Positions 44,570 through 55,151 of a stretch of DNA of 64,000 nt are shown piece after piece (the stretch's first letter is position 1; each line of letters starts with the position of its first letter). This DNA comes from Clostridium saudiense. GTDB lineage: Bacteria > Bacillota > Clostridia > Clostridiales > Clostridiaceae. The translations under genes and the position numbers were made by a program. Location of the stretch: positions 1 to 64,000 of the forward strand of contig NZ_CBYM010000016.1 in the NCBI RefSeq assembly GCF_000577815.1, in the 5' to 3' direction. Under the pieces are notes generated by a model. The model was not told where the DNA came from. It ran no database searches and saw only the letters and a list, made by a program, of their open reading frames with translations.

Positions 44570-47296
44570 CTATTTTAGTTTTTTTGCATCTTGAACAATT
44601 TTAAATAAAGTATTCATTGCATCTAATGGTGTCATCGTCATTACTTCTATATCAGCAATTTCATTTAATAAGCTTTCTTTACCAATCATATTAAAATCAA
44701 TTTGCATCATTTCAGTGTTTTCTTTTACTACTATTGGTTCTTTTTCAGTTTTATTTATAGAAGGTATTTCTGTAACTTTTTTATCTTCTATAACTTCAAC
44801 ATCCTCTTTTTCAACAGCAGCTTCTTCTTTAACTTTAATGTTATTATCGTTACTTTCTTTATAGTTATTAAATAACTTATCAATTTCTATTGATTTTTCA
44901 TTTTCTAATTTACATAAAATATGCTTAGCCCTATCTATTACCTCTATAGGTAATCCTGCAAGTTTTGCTACTTCAATACCATAAGATTGGTCAGCGCCAC
45001 CTTCAACAATTTTTCTTAAGAATATAACTTGATCATCACTTTCTTTTACTGCAACAGAATAGTTTTTAACACCTTCTATTATTCCTTCTAATTTAGTTAA
45101 TTCATGATAATGTGTAGCAAATAAAGTTTTACATTTTAAATCACTATTATTAGATATATATTCTATTACTGACCAAGCAATACTTAATCCATCATAAGTT
45201 GAAGTACCTCTTCCTACTTCATCTAATAAGACTAAGCTATTTGGTGTAGCATTTTTTAATATGTTTGATACTTCCCACATTTCAACCATAAATGTAGACT
45301 TTCCACCTGCTAAATCATCTGAAGCACCAATTCTTGTAAAGATTTTATCACAAACTGATATATTAGCACTTTTAGCAGGAACAAATGAACCTATTTGAGC
45401 CATTAATGTAATTAAAGCTACCTGTCTCATATAAGTAGATTTACCTGCCATATTAGGACCTGTAATTAATAATAGTCTATTATCTGTAGTATTAATTTTA
45501 GTATTATTAGATACAAACTCACCATTACCTATTACCTTTTCTACAACTGGATGTCGTCCATCAGTTATATCTAAATCTCCATTAGTATTAATTTCAGGGC
45601 GTACATAATCATTGTCTACAGCCACCTTAGCTAATGTAGAAAGGGCATCTAATGATGATATTATATTTGCACTGCATTTTAATCTTGGAATTTGAGCTTC
45701 AACTTTATCTCTAAGCTCTACAAATAATTCATATTCAAGAGCCATAAGATGTTCATCAGCACCTAAAATCTTTTCTTCTACTACCTTTAATTCTTCAGTG
45801 ATATAACGTTCTGCATTTGCTAGTGTTTGCTTTCTTATATATCTTCCTTCAGGAATTAAATTATAGTTTGCTTTAGATATTTCAATATAATATCCAAATA
45901 CTTTATTATAACCAATTTTAAGTGACTTAATACCTGTAAATTCTCTTTCTTTACTTTCTAATGAAGCTATCCATTGCTTTCCGTTTAATTTAGCCTCTCT
46001 TAGCTCATCTACCTTGCTTGAATATCCTTCCCTTATAATATTTCCTTCTTTAACAGAAGTTGAAGGATCATCTAATAAAGCTTTTGAAAGAAGCGTTCTA
46101 ATGTCATCTAATACATCTAAATTGTTATACCAATCAGATAATAAATCAGCTTTACACACTGATAGTTTTTCTTTTATTTCAGGCAATTTCATTAAAGACA
46201 TATTTAAAGAAACTAAATCTTTAGCATTTACATTTTTATTAGATATTTTACCTACAATTCTTTCTATATCATAAATGTTTTTTAATGACTCTCTTAATTC
46301 TTCTGTGAAATAAATATTATTAAATAATTCATCTACAGAATCTAGACGTTTATTTATTTCTTCCTTATTAATTAAAGGCTCTTCAATCCATTTTCTAAGT
46401 GTTCTTCCACCCATAGTAGTAGATGTTTTATCTAATACCCAAATTAAACTGCCTTTTTTTGATTTTTCCTTTAAGTTTTCAGTTAATTCAAGGTTTCTTC
46501 TAGAACTACTATCTATAGTCATATAATTTACTATGTCATATGATTCTAAAACATTTATATTAGAAAGGCTCATCTTTTGAGTATCTAATATGTATTTTAA
46601 TAATATTGAAGAGGCAATTTTACTTCTTAAATCTAACCCAGCTACTTCAACTTCACTAAATTGATTTATAAGCTCCTCATCAGTACAATTAAAATTCATA
46701 ACATTCTTTTTAGTAATTAATGCATTTGAAATATTATGTATTTCATTTAAAAGTTCTTCATTAAAGTTTACATCAACAAGTACTTCTTTTGGTGATATTT
46801 TTGATACCTCATCTAAAAGTGTTGTTTTTAATTCTTTAAAGAATGTTGTTTTAAATTCACCTGTAGATATATCTGAAGAGGCTATTCCATAATATCCATC
46901 TGAATTATAAATAGCCATAATATAAGTGTTTTTATATTCCTCTTCACCATTATTTTCTGAGTATGTTCCTGGAGTTATTACTTTAATTACATCTCTTTTT
47001 ACTATTCCTTTTGCTACAGCAGGATCTTCAACTTGTTCACATATTGCTACTTTAAATCCCTTGCCTACTAATCTTGAAATATAGTTAGCTGCAGCATGAA
47101 ATGGGATTCCACACATTGGGGCTCTTTCTTCTAAGCCACATTCTCTTCCTGTTAAAACTAATTCTAACTCTCTTGAAGCTGTTTTTGCATCTTCAAAGAA
47201 CATTTCATAAAAATCACCTAATCTATAAAAAAGGATACAATCCTGATATTTATCCTTTATTTCCATGTATTGCCTCATCATCGGTGTCAATGCCAT
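44570..47296 (-). CDS. mutS: DNA mismatch repair protein MutS
   Basis: This 908-residue mismatch sensor starts [10 protein letters not shown] and has the DNA-reading FYEMFFEDA segment. Its ATPase has Walker [10 protein letters not shown] and Walker [14 protein letters not shown], then THYHELT. A Lys/Glu-rich insertion (about residues 790-865) makes it longer than B. subtilis MutS, as in many clostridia. I chose ATG 47296, with ggagg eight bases upstream, over an ATG at 47311 that overlaps the SD. QIDF near the end may be a beta-clamp contact. Confidence 0.97.
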   Translation of the reverse strand: MALTPMMRQYMEIKDKYQDCILFYRLGDFYEMFFEDAKTASRELELVLTGRECGLEERAPMCGIPFHAAANYISRLVGKGFKVAICEQVEDPAVAKGIVKRDVIKVITPGTYSENNGEEEYKNTYIMAIYNSDGYYGIASSDISTGEFKTTFFKELKTTLLDEVSKISPKEVLVDVNFNEELLNEIHNISNALITKKNVMNFNCTDEELINQFSEVEVAGLDLRSKIASSILLKYILDTQKMSLSNINVLESYDIVNYMTIDSSSRRNLELTENLKEKSKKGSLIWVLDKTSTTMGGRTLRKWIEEPLINKEEINKRLDSVDELFNNIYFTEELRESLKNIYDIERIVGKISNKNVNAKDLVSLNMSLMKLPEIKEKLSVCKADLLSDWYNNLDVLDDIRTLLSKALLDDPSTSVKEGNIIREGYSSKVDELREAKLNGKQWIASLESKEREFTGIKSLKIGYNKVFGYYIEISKANYNLIPEGRYIRKQTLANAERYITEELKVVEEKILGADEHLMALEYELFVELRDKVEAQIPRLKCSANIISSLDALSTLAKVAVDNDYVRPEINTNGDLDITDGRHPVVEKVIGNGEFVSNNTKINTTDNRLLLITGPNMAGKSTYMRQVALITLMAQIGSFVPAKSANISVCDKIFTRIGASDDLAGGKSTFMVEMWEVSNILKNATPNSLVLLDEVGRGTSTYDGLSIAWSVIEYISNNSDLKCKTLFATHYHELTKLEGIIEGVKNYSVAVKESDDQVIFLRKIVEGGADQSYGIEVAKLAGLPIEVIDRAKHILCKLENEKSIEIDKLFNNYKESNDNNIKVKEEAAVEKEDVEVIEDKKVTEIPSINKTEKEPIVVKENTEMMQIDFNMIGKESLLNEIADIEVMTMTPLDAMNTLFKIVQDAKKLK

Positions 47297-47492
47297 GATA
47301 GTTACCTCCATTAATTATATTATAAAGCCTATTTTTTAGCTGTTTATCATGTATTATACAACATATTTTTAATATTATAAAGTAAGAGTATAGGTAAGAT
47401 AAAATAATTAAGATTTAAGAGATTTTGATTAAAACCACAGCTTTTCTTAACTTTTACTTCCTATATTATATTTATAATTCTATAGACGTTAA

Positions 47493-47530
47493 AATAAGGA
47501 TAACTCTAGTATTAAGAGCTATCCTTATTG
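47493..47530 (-). terminator. Terminator after miaB
   Basis: AATAAGGATA (47493-47502) and TATCCTTATT (47520-47529) pair, with inner CTCT/AGAG pairing. The minus-strand transcript ends in a T-rich tract. Confidence 0.65.
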
Positions 47531-47533
47531 TAC

Positions 47534-48913
47534 TTATTTTACTACTTCACCAACTAATGAGAAGTTTTGTGCTTTAGTAACTTTAACATTTACTATATCA
47601 CCAACTTTTACATTATCTCCAGTAAAGTTAACTAATCTTCCGTTTCTAGTTCTTCCAGAAAGTTTACTTTCATCATTTTTACTAGTACCTTCTACTAATA
47701 CTTCAACAATCTTACCATCATAAGCTTTGTTTTTAGCTATAACTCCAGCATTAACTGCTTCAACTAATCTATTAAATCTATGATGTTTATCTTCTTCAGA
47801 AACTTGATCTAACATCATATCAGCTGGTGTATTATTTCTTCTTGAATATATGAAAGTAAATGCTGAATCATATTGAACTTCTTTTACTAATTCTAAAGTA
47901 TCTAAGAAGTCTTCCTCAGTTTCACCAGGGAATCCAACAATTATATCAGTTGTTAATGAAACATCTGGGATTTCCTTCTTGATTTTATTAACTAAAGACA
48001 TATAGTATTCTCTAGTATAATGTCTATTCATTTTCTTTAAGATTCTATCAGAACCACTTTGAACTGGTAAATGAATTTGTTCACATAGCTTTCCACATTC
48101 TTTAACAGCCATAATAACATCATCATTTAAGTCTTTTGGATGAGAAGTCATAAATCTTAATCTTTCTAATCCTTCTATTTCATTAATCATTCTTAAAAGA
48201 TCTGCAAATGATACTTCCTCTTCTAGACCTTTACCATAAGAGTTAACATTTTGACCTAATAAAGTTATTTCTTTATATCCTTGAGATACAAGTCCATTTA
48301 TTTCTTTAATTATATCTTCAGGTTTTCTAGATCTTTCTCTTCCTCTAACATAAGGAACTATACAATAAGTACAGAAGTTGTTGCATCCGTACATAATAGT
48401 TACAAATGCTTTAACATCACTTTGTCTATCAATTGGTAATCCTTCAACAATTTCTTCTTCCTTATTGAATATTTCTTTTATTTGAACACCTTCAGTTCTA
48501 ACTCTATTTAAATACTCTGGGAACTTATAAGCATTATGTGTACCAAATATTATATTAACATAAGGGAATTGACTTAATATTTTATCAGCCATTCCTTCTT
48601 GTTGCATCATACAACCACAAATACCAATTATTAAATCAGGATTTTTTTCTTTTAATTTTTTTAATTGACCTAAGTTACCAAATACCTTATTTTCAGCATT
48701 TTCTCTTACACAACAAGTGTTAAATAAAATTATACTTGCTTCATTTTTATCTTCAGTTCTAGTATAGCCTAATCTTTTAAGCATTCCAGAAAGTTTTTCA
48801 GAATCCTCTTCATTCATTTGACAACCATATGTATGAATATAATAGTGTTTCATTTCTTTAGTATCAGTTTCTTTCATATTATCTAATAATTTATAATCAA
48901 ATTCTTTAGCCAT
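47534..48913 (-). CDS. miaB: tRNA-2-methylthio-N6-dimethylallyladenosine synthase MiaB
   Basis: This 459-residue radical-SAM methylthiotransferase acts on i6A37 of tRNA after MiaA. The first cluster cysteines lie in [22 protein letters not shown] and GCMMQQE. The radical-SAM motif is CNNFCTYC, and a TRAM domain ends the protein. I chose ATG 48913, with ggagg eight bases upstream; the frame opens five codons earlier within that SD. A possible terminator after it means mutS may use its own promoter in the 237-base gap, which otherwise holds no gene. Confidence 0.96.
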   Translation of the reverse strand: MAKEFDYKLLDNMKETDTKEMKHYYIHTYGCQMNEEDSEKLSGMLKRLGYTRTEDKNEASIILFNTCCVRENAENKVFGNLGQLKKLKEKNPDLIIGICGCMMQQEGMADKILSQFPYVNIIFGTHNAYKFPEYLNRVRTEGVQIKEIFNKEEEIVEGLPIDRQSDVKAFVTIMYGCNNFCTYCIVPYVRGRERSRKPEDIIKEINGLVSQGYKEITLLGQNVNSYGKGLEEEVSFADLLRMINEIEGLERLRFMTSHPKDLNDDVIMAVKECGKLCEQIHLPVQSGSDRILKKMNRHYTREYYMSLVNKIKKEIPDVSLTTDIIVGFPGETEEDFLDTLELVKEVQYDSAFTFIYSRRNNTPADMMLDQVSEEDKHHRFNRLVEAVNAGVIAKNKAYDGKIVEVLVEGTSKNDESKLSGRTRNGRLVNFTGDNVKVGDIVNVKVTKAQNFSLVGEVVK

Positions 48914-48985
48914 TACTAATTCCTCCATTGTTATTTATGTAAAATCAAATCTCAATGTATTATAACATAAAATTTTGTAAAAAAT

Positions 48986-49018
48986 AAAGAGTAAAAGCTT
49001 TAATAGCTTATACTCTTT
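48986..49018 (-). terminator. Terminator of the GNAT gene
   Basis: Minus-strand AAAGAGTATAAGCT pairs with AGCTTTTACTCTTT (one mismatch), and a T-rich tract follows. Confidence 0.75.
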
Positions 49019-49060
49019 TACTCATAATTAAAAAAAATAATTAAAATCATATAATTTTAT

Positions 49061-49996
49061 CTATCTTTCCCACTTATTAATAATAGATTTAGATTTAAAT
49101 CCTATCCAATTATACAATTTTAGGGCACTATAATTATTTTCTTCTACTCTAATAAACAATTCATTAATTTGCATTTTTTTTGCGGCATTAATCAATTCAT
49201 TTAATAGTATTTTACCAAATCCATATCCTCTAAATTCTTTAAGTATTCCAAAATTAACTACAGTATACATATCACGATTAAATATTATTTGGCCATAACC
49301 TATTGCAATATTATTTAATTTTATAAACAAAGATAAGTCTTCCATATAATAATCTTGTTCAATGTCATTTTGTATATCCTCTACTTCTAGAGGAATCCTT
49401 GTTGTAGCTGAAAAAACTGAATTTTGAATTTTACATCTTAACTCTTCATCTCTATCTAATAGTACTTTTTCAGTAGTAATATTAATGTTTCTTATATTCC
49501 CATTATATAAGTTATTTAAAGAGTTAATTACATTAGAATTATGTTCTAAGCTATTTTTTAAAAGAGCAACTTGAGCTGCTTTATTATAATTACTTAATTC
49601 AATATTCATTAATAAAGAGGGTTTAACTTTTTTAAATCCTAAATTTATAAGCATTCTATTAGTATCTTCATCATTACATGTTTCATAAGAGAGAATAGTA
49701 TTGTTAAAGCTTTTTAAAATTTCTGGACTTAACAAATCAATATATTCAGGTTTAATATATAAAGACCAAACTCTCACTGGCATTTCCACTGGAATTTCAT
49801 ACCATATATAACCTATAACTTCTTTTCTATAAATAAATAGCTTAACAAATTTCTTTAAAAAAATTTTTAGAAAAAATTTTTCGTTTTCATAGTATTCAAA
49901 AAAGTTTTTATCATAATTTTCTTTACTAAATCTCTCTAAATTTAAGTTTTTAAAATTCTCAAAATTATTACTGGATAACCTTTCTAATAATACCAT
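49061..49996 (-). CDS. GNAT-family N-acetyltransferase
   Basis: The C-terminal half of this 311-residue protein is a complete GNAT domain: NNIAIGYGQIIFNRDMYTVVNFGILKEFRGYGFGKIL, with the acetyl-CoA loop RGYGFGK, then NYSALKLYNWIGFK. The N-terminal half (ENEKFFLKIFLKKFVKLFIYRKEVIGYIWYEIPVE) looks like a second, divergent GNAT-like fold lacking the loop. Tandem layouts of this kind occur in several clostridial acetyltransferases. The substrate is unknown. It starts at ATG 49996 behind aggggtt and is downstream of the S1-domain gene but separated by a terminator. Confidence 0.82.
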   Translation of the reverse strand: MVLLERLSSNNFENFKNLNLERFSKENYDKNFFEYYENEKFFLKIFLKKFVKLFIYRKEVIGYIWYEIPVEMPVRVWSLYIKPEYIDLLSPEILKSFNNTILSYETCNDEDTNRMLINLGFKKVKPSLLMNIELSNYNKAAQVALLKNSLEHNSNVINSLNNLYNGNIRNINITTEKVLLDRDEELRCKIQNSVFSATTRIPLEVEDIQNDIEQDYYMEDLSLFIKLNNIAIGYGQIIFNRDMYTVVNFGILKEFRGYGFGKILLNELINAAKKMQINELFIRVEENNYSALKLYNWIGFKSKSIINKWER

Positions 49997-50040
49997 ACAT
50001 AACCCCTAAACTTAACTTTCTAATAATCCCCTTATAGATA

Positions 50041-50073
50041 AAAAGATTACACTTATATATATGTGTAATCTTT
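50041..50073 (-). terminator. Terminator after the S1-domain gene
   Basis: AAAGATTACAC (50042-50052) pairs with GTGTAATCTTT (50063-50073); on the minus strand it is followed by T residues. Confidence 0.8.
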
Positions 50074-50089
50074 CTTTATATTGCTAAAA

Positions 50090-51148
50090 TTATTGTGCAT
50101 CTTTAATGCTTAAAGCAATTCTTTTGTTTTCTTTATCAATACTTAATATTATGCATTTTACTTCTTCGTTAATGCTTAATACTTCAGATGGATGTTTAAT
50201 ATGGTCATGACTTATTTTTGATATATGAACTAATCCATCAATACCTGGTTCTAATTCTACAAATGCACCAAAATCATTGATTCTTACAACTTTTCCTAAA
50301 ACAGCTGAATTTACAGCATATTTTTCATCTACTACGCTCCATGGTTCTGGAGTTAAAGCTTTTATACTTAATGATAATTTCTTTTCAGCCTTATCTAAGC
50401 TTAGTATTTTAACATCAACAATTTCACCAATTTTTAATACTTCTTCACATGAGTTAATATGTTTCCAAGAAATTTGTGATAAGTGAATTAATCCGTCAAT
50501 TCCGTTGATTTCAGCAAAAGCACCAAATTTTGTAAATCTCTTAATTTCTGCTTTTACTATATCTCCTTCATGTAATGATTCCCATGCTGCAGCTTCTTTT
50601 TCTGCTTTAGCTTCTTCTAAAATTACTTTTCTTGAAGCTACAATCTTTGAAAGATTATCTCTTGAAAAGTCTATTAATCTTACATTTAATGTTTTTCCAA
50701 CTAAGCTTTCTTTATCTTCAACATATTTAATATCTATTTGTGAAGCTGGTATAAATATTCTAACAACATTATAATAAGCAACTAAGCCTTTTTCTTTAGC
50801 ATCTTTTATAACAACTTCAAATTCAGCTTTTGTATTGAATAGCTCTTCAAGCTTTTCTAAAGTAGATTCCTTTTCATATTCTAATCTTGATAATACAACG
50901 TAATTATCTTCATTTTTTAATTTTATAACTTTGGCTTTAATTTTGTCGCCTACTTTTAAGTTTTCTAAAACTGAATTTATTCTGTCCTCAGATGCTAATT
51001 CTTTAAAAGGAATAACACCATCAGATTTATATCCTACTAAAGATATTTGTAATTGACTATCTTTAATTGAAAGTATTTCACCTTCAACTTCATCACCTAT
51101 ACGAAATCTTCTATCCATTTCATTCATTAAAATTAATTGTTCTTCCAT
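50090..51148 (-). CDS. S1-domain RNA-binding protein (ribosomal protein S1 homologue)
   Basis: This 352-residue protein has four S1 OB-fold repeats: GDEVEGEILSIKDSQLQISL, a divergent second repeat (EFEVVIKDAKEKGLVAYYNV), GDIVKAEIKRFTKFGAFAEI and NSAVLGKVVRINDFGAFVEL. Domains three and four have the complete GAF and GLVHISKIS motifs. It binds mRNA and may assist translation initiation. I chose ATG 51148 behind ggaggg, which lies inside the last codons of ispH. In many clostridia this protein is fused to IspH; here a stop codon and two bases separate them. Confidence 0.88.
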   Translation of the reverse strand: MEEQLILMNEMDRRFRIGDEVEGEILSIKDSQLQISLVGYKSDGVIPFKELASEDRINSVLENLKVGDKIKAKVIKLKNEDNYVVLSRLEYEKESTLEKLEELFNTKAEFEVVIKDAKEKGLVAYYNVVRIFIPASQIDIKYVEDKESLVGKTLNVRLIDFSRDNLSKIVASRKVILEEAKAEKEAAAWESLHEGDIVKAEIKRFTKFGAFAEINGIDGLIHLSQISWKHINSCEEVLKIGEIVDVKILSLDKAEKKLSLSIKALTPEPWSVVDEKYAVNSAVLGKVVRINDFGAFVELEPGIDGLVHISKISHDHIKHPSEVLSINEEVKCIILSIDKENKRIALSIKDAQ

Positions 51149-51150
51149 TT

Positions 51151-51996
51151 TTAAAATCCCTCCATAATATTGATTACTTCTTTTATAATCCAATCTGGAG
51201 TTGATGCTCCAGCTGTTACCCCTATAGTTTTTATATCTTTATCTTTTAAAATATCTTTTGAGATTTCTTTAGCATTTTCAATGTGAATAGTATTTTCACA
51301 ATTTTTCTTAGCTATTTCATATAACTTTGTTGTGTTTGAGCTATGTTTTCCACCTACTACAACCATAAAATCAACTTTTTTTGATAATTCATAAACACTT
51401 TTTTGTCTTTCTTCTGTTGCTGCACAAATAGTATTAAATGATTTTAAATCATCATAAGTATTTATTGATAGGTTATTAATAGTTTTATCCCAATTTTCTT
51501 CTTTTTCGGTAGTTTGAGATACAACACATACTTTTCCAGATAATTTTTCATTAAAACTACCATCTTTTGTAATGATAGCAGAATCATTACACCAGCCATT
51601 AATTCCTATTACTTCTGGATGATTTTCATCTCCTAAAATAACAATTTTGTAACCTTCATTTGAAAATTTATTTACTTTCTTTTGAATATTAGTTACGAAA
51701 GGACATGTTGCATTAATAACAATAAGTCCTTTATCAGTTAAATAATCAAAAACTTTTTTTGATACACCATGAGATCTTATTAAAATAACATCTCCTTCAT
51801 TTAGTGTATCAACATCGGTAATATCTATAGCATATATATTATTTTCTTCTAAATAATTAACTACATCACTATTGTGAATTAACGGACCTAATGTATATAT
51901 TTTTTTATTATACTTATTTTGAGTTTTGATTGCTTCATCTACAGCAAGCTTAACTCCAAAGCAAAAACCAGCATTTTCAGCTAATAATACTTTCAT
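51151..51996 (-). CDS. ispH: 4-Hydroxy-3-methylbut-2-enyl diphosphate reductase
   Basis: This 281-residue iron-sulfur enzyme makes IPP and DMAPP in the last step of the MEP isoprenoid pathway. The three cluster cysteines are in NAGFCFGVKLAVDEA, NATCPFVTNIQKK and NTICAATEERQ. HGVSKK and the final TAGASTPDWIIKEV are typical. It starts behind aggagaa, 34 bases after cmk. The coupling cmk-ispH-S1 is a conserved clostridial cluster. Confidence 0.97.
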   Translation of the reverse strand: MKVLLAENAGFCFGVKLAVDEAIKTQNKYNKKIYTLGPLIHNSDVVNYLEENNIYAIDITDVDTLNEGDVILIRSHGVSKKVFDYLTDKGLIVINATCPFVTNIQKKVNKFSNEGYKIVILGDENHPEVIGINGWCNDSAIITKDGSFNEKLSGKVCVVSQTTEKEENWDKTINNLSINTYDDLKSFNTICAATEERQKSVYELSKKVDFMVVVGGKHSSNTTKLYEIAKKNCENTIHIENAKEISKDILKDKDIKTIGVTAGASTPDWIIKEVINIMEGF

Positions 51997-52030
51997 AATA
52001 TTTCTCCTATGTTTAAAATATTCTTCTTAT

Positions 52031-52687
52031 CTATTGTAAGGCATTTTCTATAAAATTACAAATTATTTCAGTTACTTCATTAATATTATAGTTTGAACTA
52101 TCAATTTCTATTGCATCATCAGCTTTTCTTAAAGGGTCTACTTCTCTATTACTATCAATATAGTCTCTTTTGATGATATCTTCTAGTAGCTTGTCATAAC
52201 TAACGTCTAAACCTCTATTAACTAATTCTATAAATCTTCTTCTAGCTCTTTCTTCTGGTGTTGCAGTTAAGAAAAATTTGAATTTTGAGTTTTTAAGTAC
52301 TACAGTACCAATATCTCTACCATCCATAATTACATCATATTTTTCAGACATCTTTCTTTGTAAGTTTACAAGCTTAGCTCTTACTTCAGGAATAGAAGCA
52401 TATTCAGAAACAATTTCACTTATTTCTGGAAGTGTAATTTCATCTTGAATATTAACGCCATCTAATATTAAATCGTCATTTTCAAAATGCATCTCCATTT
52501 TATCAATCATATTCATTAACGCATCAACGTCAGTTGTTTTAATATTGTTTCTTTTAGCTAATAAAGCCACAGCTCTATACATTGCACCTGTATTTATATA
52601 CATTAAATCGAATTTTTTACCTACTAATTTTGCAATTGTACTTTTCCCCGCTCCTGCTGGTCCATCTATCGCTACAGATATTCTCAT
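52031..52687 (-). CDS. cmk: Cytidylate kinase
   Basis: This 218-residue kinase phosphorylates CMP and dCMP. The P-loop is AIDGPAGAGKST at the N-terminus; MYINTGAMYRAVALLA, MDGRDIGTVVL and RDYIDSNREVDPLRKADDA are family motifs. I chose ATG 52687 because aaaggtgg is suitably placed, against an upstream ATG at 52711 that lacks an SD. Length is normal. It heads the cmk-ispH-S1 group. Confidence 0.97.
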   Translation of the reverse strand: MRISVAIDGPAGAGKSTIAKLVGKKFDLMYINTGAMYRAVALLAKRNNIKTTDVDALMNMIDKMEMHFENDDLILDGVNIQDEITLPEISEIVSEYASIPEVRAKLVNLQRKMSEKYDVIMDGRDIGTVVLKNSKFKFFLTATPEERARRRFIELVNRGLDVSYDKLLEDIIKRDYIDSNREVDPLRKADDAIEIDSSNYNINEVTEIICNFIENALQ

Positions 52688-52774
52688 AATAATTATCCAC
52701 CTTTCAAACATTTACATCTATCTTATGTACTAGTACATTATAATATTAAAAATAAAATTTCTCAATAATAAAGG

Positions 52775-52816
52775 AAATTAGACTCACTTAATTGGAATTT
52801 TAAGTAAGTTTAATTT
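52775..52816 (-). terminator. Possible terminator after the BaiN-like gene
   Basis: A 17-bp stem with two imperfect positions (52775-52791 with 52800-52816) lies between the gene ending at 52843 and cmk. The minus-strand T tract is short. Confidence 0.5.
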
Positions 52817-52842
52817 AATAAGTTAAAGATTTAAAATCTAGC

Positions 52843-54057
52843 TTAAATGCTACTTCCTGCTATATATCCTGTTGATAATGCGATTTGCACATTATATCCT
52901 CCAGTAAAGGCATCAACGTCAATAACTTCACCTGCAAATGATAAATTTGATATTATTTTTGACTTCATCGTTGATGGATCAATTTCTAATGTATTTACAC
53001 CACCGGCAGTCACTATTGCTTCTTCTATAGGGCGAAGGCCTTTAATTTTAGCTTTAAGATTTTTAAGAAGGTAAACAAGATTCTTTCTTTCTTCTTTTGT
53101 AATTACATTGACTTTCTTATTTTCAGGTATATTTGAGAGTTTAATAATTAAAGGAATCATTTTTTGTGGTAATAAATCATCTAAAGAATTTTTAAATTCT
53201 TTATTTTGATATTTTAAGAAATCCTTTTGTAATCTCTTATCAAGTTCACTTTCATTTAAAGCTGGCTTTAAATCTAACGAAACTTCATAATTACCATCAT
53301 TTTTTACATATCTTGACCCACTTAATACTAATGGCCCTGACATTCCGTAATTAGTAAACATCATTTCACCTTGATTTTTATAGACTACTTTATTATTTTT
53401 TAAAATACTTAAAGATATATTTTTAAGAGATAATCCCATTAACTCCTTAAGCCATGGCTCATTTAGTTCAATTGGAACTAAAGAAGGTTTTAAATCTATA
53501 ATTGTATGTCCAAGAGATTTAGCAAACTTTTGCCCTTCACCTCTAGAACCTGTTAGTGGATAAGAAGCACCACCAGTAGCTAATATGAAATGATCTCCAT
53601 TTAACTTTGTGGTATTATTTATCTCTACTCCAGTTATTTTATCATTATTATAAATGATATTAGTTACTTTTGAATTTAATTTAACTTGTACATTAGCTTC
53701 TTTTAAGCCAATTGAAAGTCCCTTAATTATGTCAGAAGATTTATCTGACATTGGGAAAATACGACCACCACGTTCAGTTTTTAATTTAATTCCTGCATTT
53801 TCAAAGAAATTTATAGTATCTTCATTTGTATATGAATATAAAGCACTATATAAAAAATGAGGATTACCTGGAATATAGTCGAAAAATTCACTTATATCCT
53901 TTGCATTTGTAACATTACATCTTCCCTTTCCAGTAATAAATAACTTTTTACCTATTCTATCATTACCATCTAAAAGAATTACATTATGTTTTTTTGATGC
54001 GTGAATTGCTGCCATTATTCCAGCAGGACCAGCACCTATAACTATGACTTTTGCCAT
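52843..54057 (-). CDS. BaiN/HI0933-family flavoprotein
   Basis: This 404-residue FAD-dependent oxidoreductase has an N-terminal dinucleotide fold (VIGAGPAGIMAAIHASKKHNVIL), then KLFITGKGRCNVTN, a strict family motif. GGASYPLTGSRGEGQKFA and the C-terminal FAGEVIDVDAFTGGYNVQIALSTG complete it. The reaction is not established for most members. The name BaiN comes from bile-acid reductases in gut clostridia and should not be taken to mean bile-acid activity here. The start follows aggagg. It is downstream of the RpiR regulator in the same orientation. Confidence 0.9.
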   Translation of the reverse strand: MAKVIVIGAGPAGIMAAIHASKKHNVILLDGNDRIGKKLFITGKGRCNVTNAKDISEFFDYIPGNPHFLYSALYSYTNEDTINFFENAGIKLKTERGGRIFPMSDKSSDIIKGLSIGLKEANVQVKLNSKVTNIIYNNDKITGVEINNTTKLNGDHFILATGGASYPLTGSRGEGQKFAKSLGHTIIDLKPSLVPIELNEPWLKELMGLSLKNISLSILKNNKVVYKNQGEMMFTNYGMSGPLVLSGSRYVKNDGNYEVSLDLKPALNESELDKRLQKDFLKYQNKEFKNSLDDLLPQKMIPLIIKLSNIPENKKVNVITKEERKNLVYLLKNLKAKIKGLRPIEEAIVTAGGVNTLEIDPSTMKSKIISNLSFAGEVIDVDAFTGGYNVQIALSTGYIAGSSI

Positions 54058-54092
54058 TTAAAGTCCTCCTATATTATTTGTTTATAATAACT

Positions 54093-54120
54093 AAAGGAAT
54101 TAACAAATGTTAATTCCTTT
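54093..54120 (-). terminator. Weak terminator after the RpiR gene
   Basis: AAAGGAATTAACA (54093-54105) and TGTTAATTCCTTT (54108-54120) are perfectly complementary, but the T run is only three bases on the minus strand. Confidence 0.5.
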
Positions 54121-54130
54121 TTATTGAAAT

Positions 54131-55027
54131 TTAATCATCACCAACATTACGATTATTGTATGAATAAACATTATATTCTTGCCATATTTCTTCAAGACTG
54201 TTAAACGTTGATGAAATATTATCTTTTTCTCTCATTCCCACTGCAATTATTAATGCATTTATTACTGATAATGGAGCAACTAATGAATCAACAAAAGATG
54301 CCATATTACTTTGTGCAATTAGTGCATAATCTGCTCTAGTTGCTAGTGGAGATAAAAAGCTATCAGTAACTGCAACTACTCTTGCACCTCTATCTTGTGC
54401 AAAAGCTAATGCATCTATAGTTCTGCTTGCATAACGTGGGAACCCTATTCCTATAACTAAATCGCCTTCACCTACATTAATCATTTGTTCAAAAATATCG
54501 GAAATACCATATCCAACAGTTTTTACATTTTGTAGGATAATATTTAAGTAAAACCCTAAAAATTCAGCTAATGCCATAGAACTTCTTAATCCTATAATAT
54601 AAATTCTTTTTGCTGCAAAAATATTATTTACTACATCTTCAAATGTATTATAATCTATTTTTTCCATTGTAGCTCTTATATTTTCCATGTCAGCTTTTAA
54701 TACACCTTTTAAAGCATGACCTTCAGTAATATAATCACTAGATAATTCTAATCTTTGTACTGTAGTTAATTTATTTTTAATTAACTCTTGAAGCGATTTT
54801 TGAAGTTTAGGATATCCTGAAAAACCTAATTCTATTGCAAATCTTACTACAGTAGATTCTGAAACTCCAACTGAAACACCTAGTTTTGCGGCAGTCATAA
54901 ATGCTGCTTTATCATAATTTTTTAATATGTATTCAGCAATTAGCTTTTGCCCTTTACTAAGCCTTGGAAATCTCATTTGAATTAATTTCATTAAATCCTT
55001 TGATTCATCGTTGTTAGTTCTTTCCAT
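54131..55027 (-). CDS. MurR/RpiR-family transcriptional regulator
   Basis: This 298-residue regulator has an N-terminal HTH_6 domain (RFPRLSKGQKLIAEYILKNYDKAAFMTAAKLGVSVGVSESTVVRFAIELGFSGYPKLQ) and a C-terminal SIS sugar-phosphate-binding domain (RIYIIGLRSSMALAEFLGFYL, VAVTDSFLSPLATRAD). Such proteins sense phosphosugars and control sugar or amino-sugar genes. No sugar operon is adjacent. Five ATTTCA/TGAAAT words crowd its upstream region, possibly its own operator. The effector is unknown. Confidence 0.9.
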   Translation of the reverse strand: MERTNNDESKDLMKLIQMRFPRLSKGQKLIAEYILKNYDKAAFMTAAKLGVSVGVSESTVVRFAIELGFSGYPKLQKSLQELIKNKLTTVQRLELSSDYITEGHALKGVLKADMENIRATMEKIDYNTFEDVVNNIFAAKRIYIIGLRSSMALAEFLGFYLNIILQNVKTVGYGISDIFEQMINVGEGDLVIGIGFPRYASRTIDALAFAQDRGARVVAVTDSFLSPLATRADYALIAQSNMASFVDSLVAPLSVINALIIAVGMREKDNISSTFNSLEEIWQEYNVYSYNNRNVGDD

Positions 55028-55028
55028 T

Positions 55029-55140
55029 ATTTCATTCTCCTATTTCAATTAACTTCAATCATTTTAGCATTTTTTATTAATATAATCAATGAAATAATTA
55101 ATCTGAAATACAAAAAAATGCAAGTAAAATAAATTGAAAT
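55029..55140 (-). promoter_or_regulatory. Cluster of TGAAAT/ATTTCA words upstream of the RpiR gene
   Basis: ATTTCA occurs at 55029 and 55042 and TGAAAT at 55090, 55104 and 55135. This is five words in 112 bases, where about 0.2 would be expected at this base composition. A self-operator is possible. Confidence 0.3.
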
Positions 55141-55151
55141 TCAAATAATAA

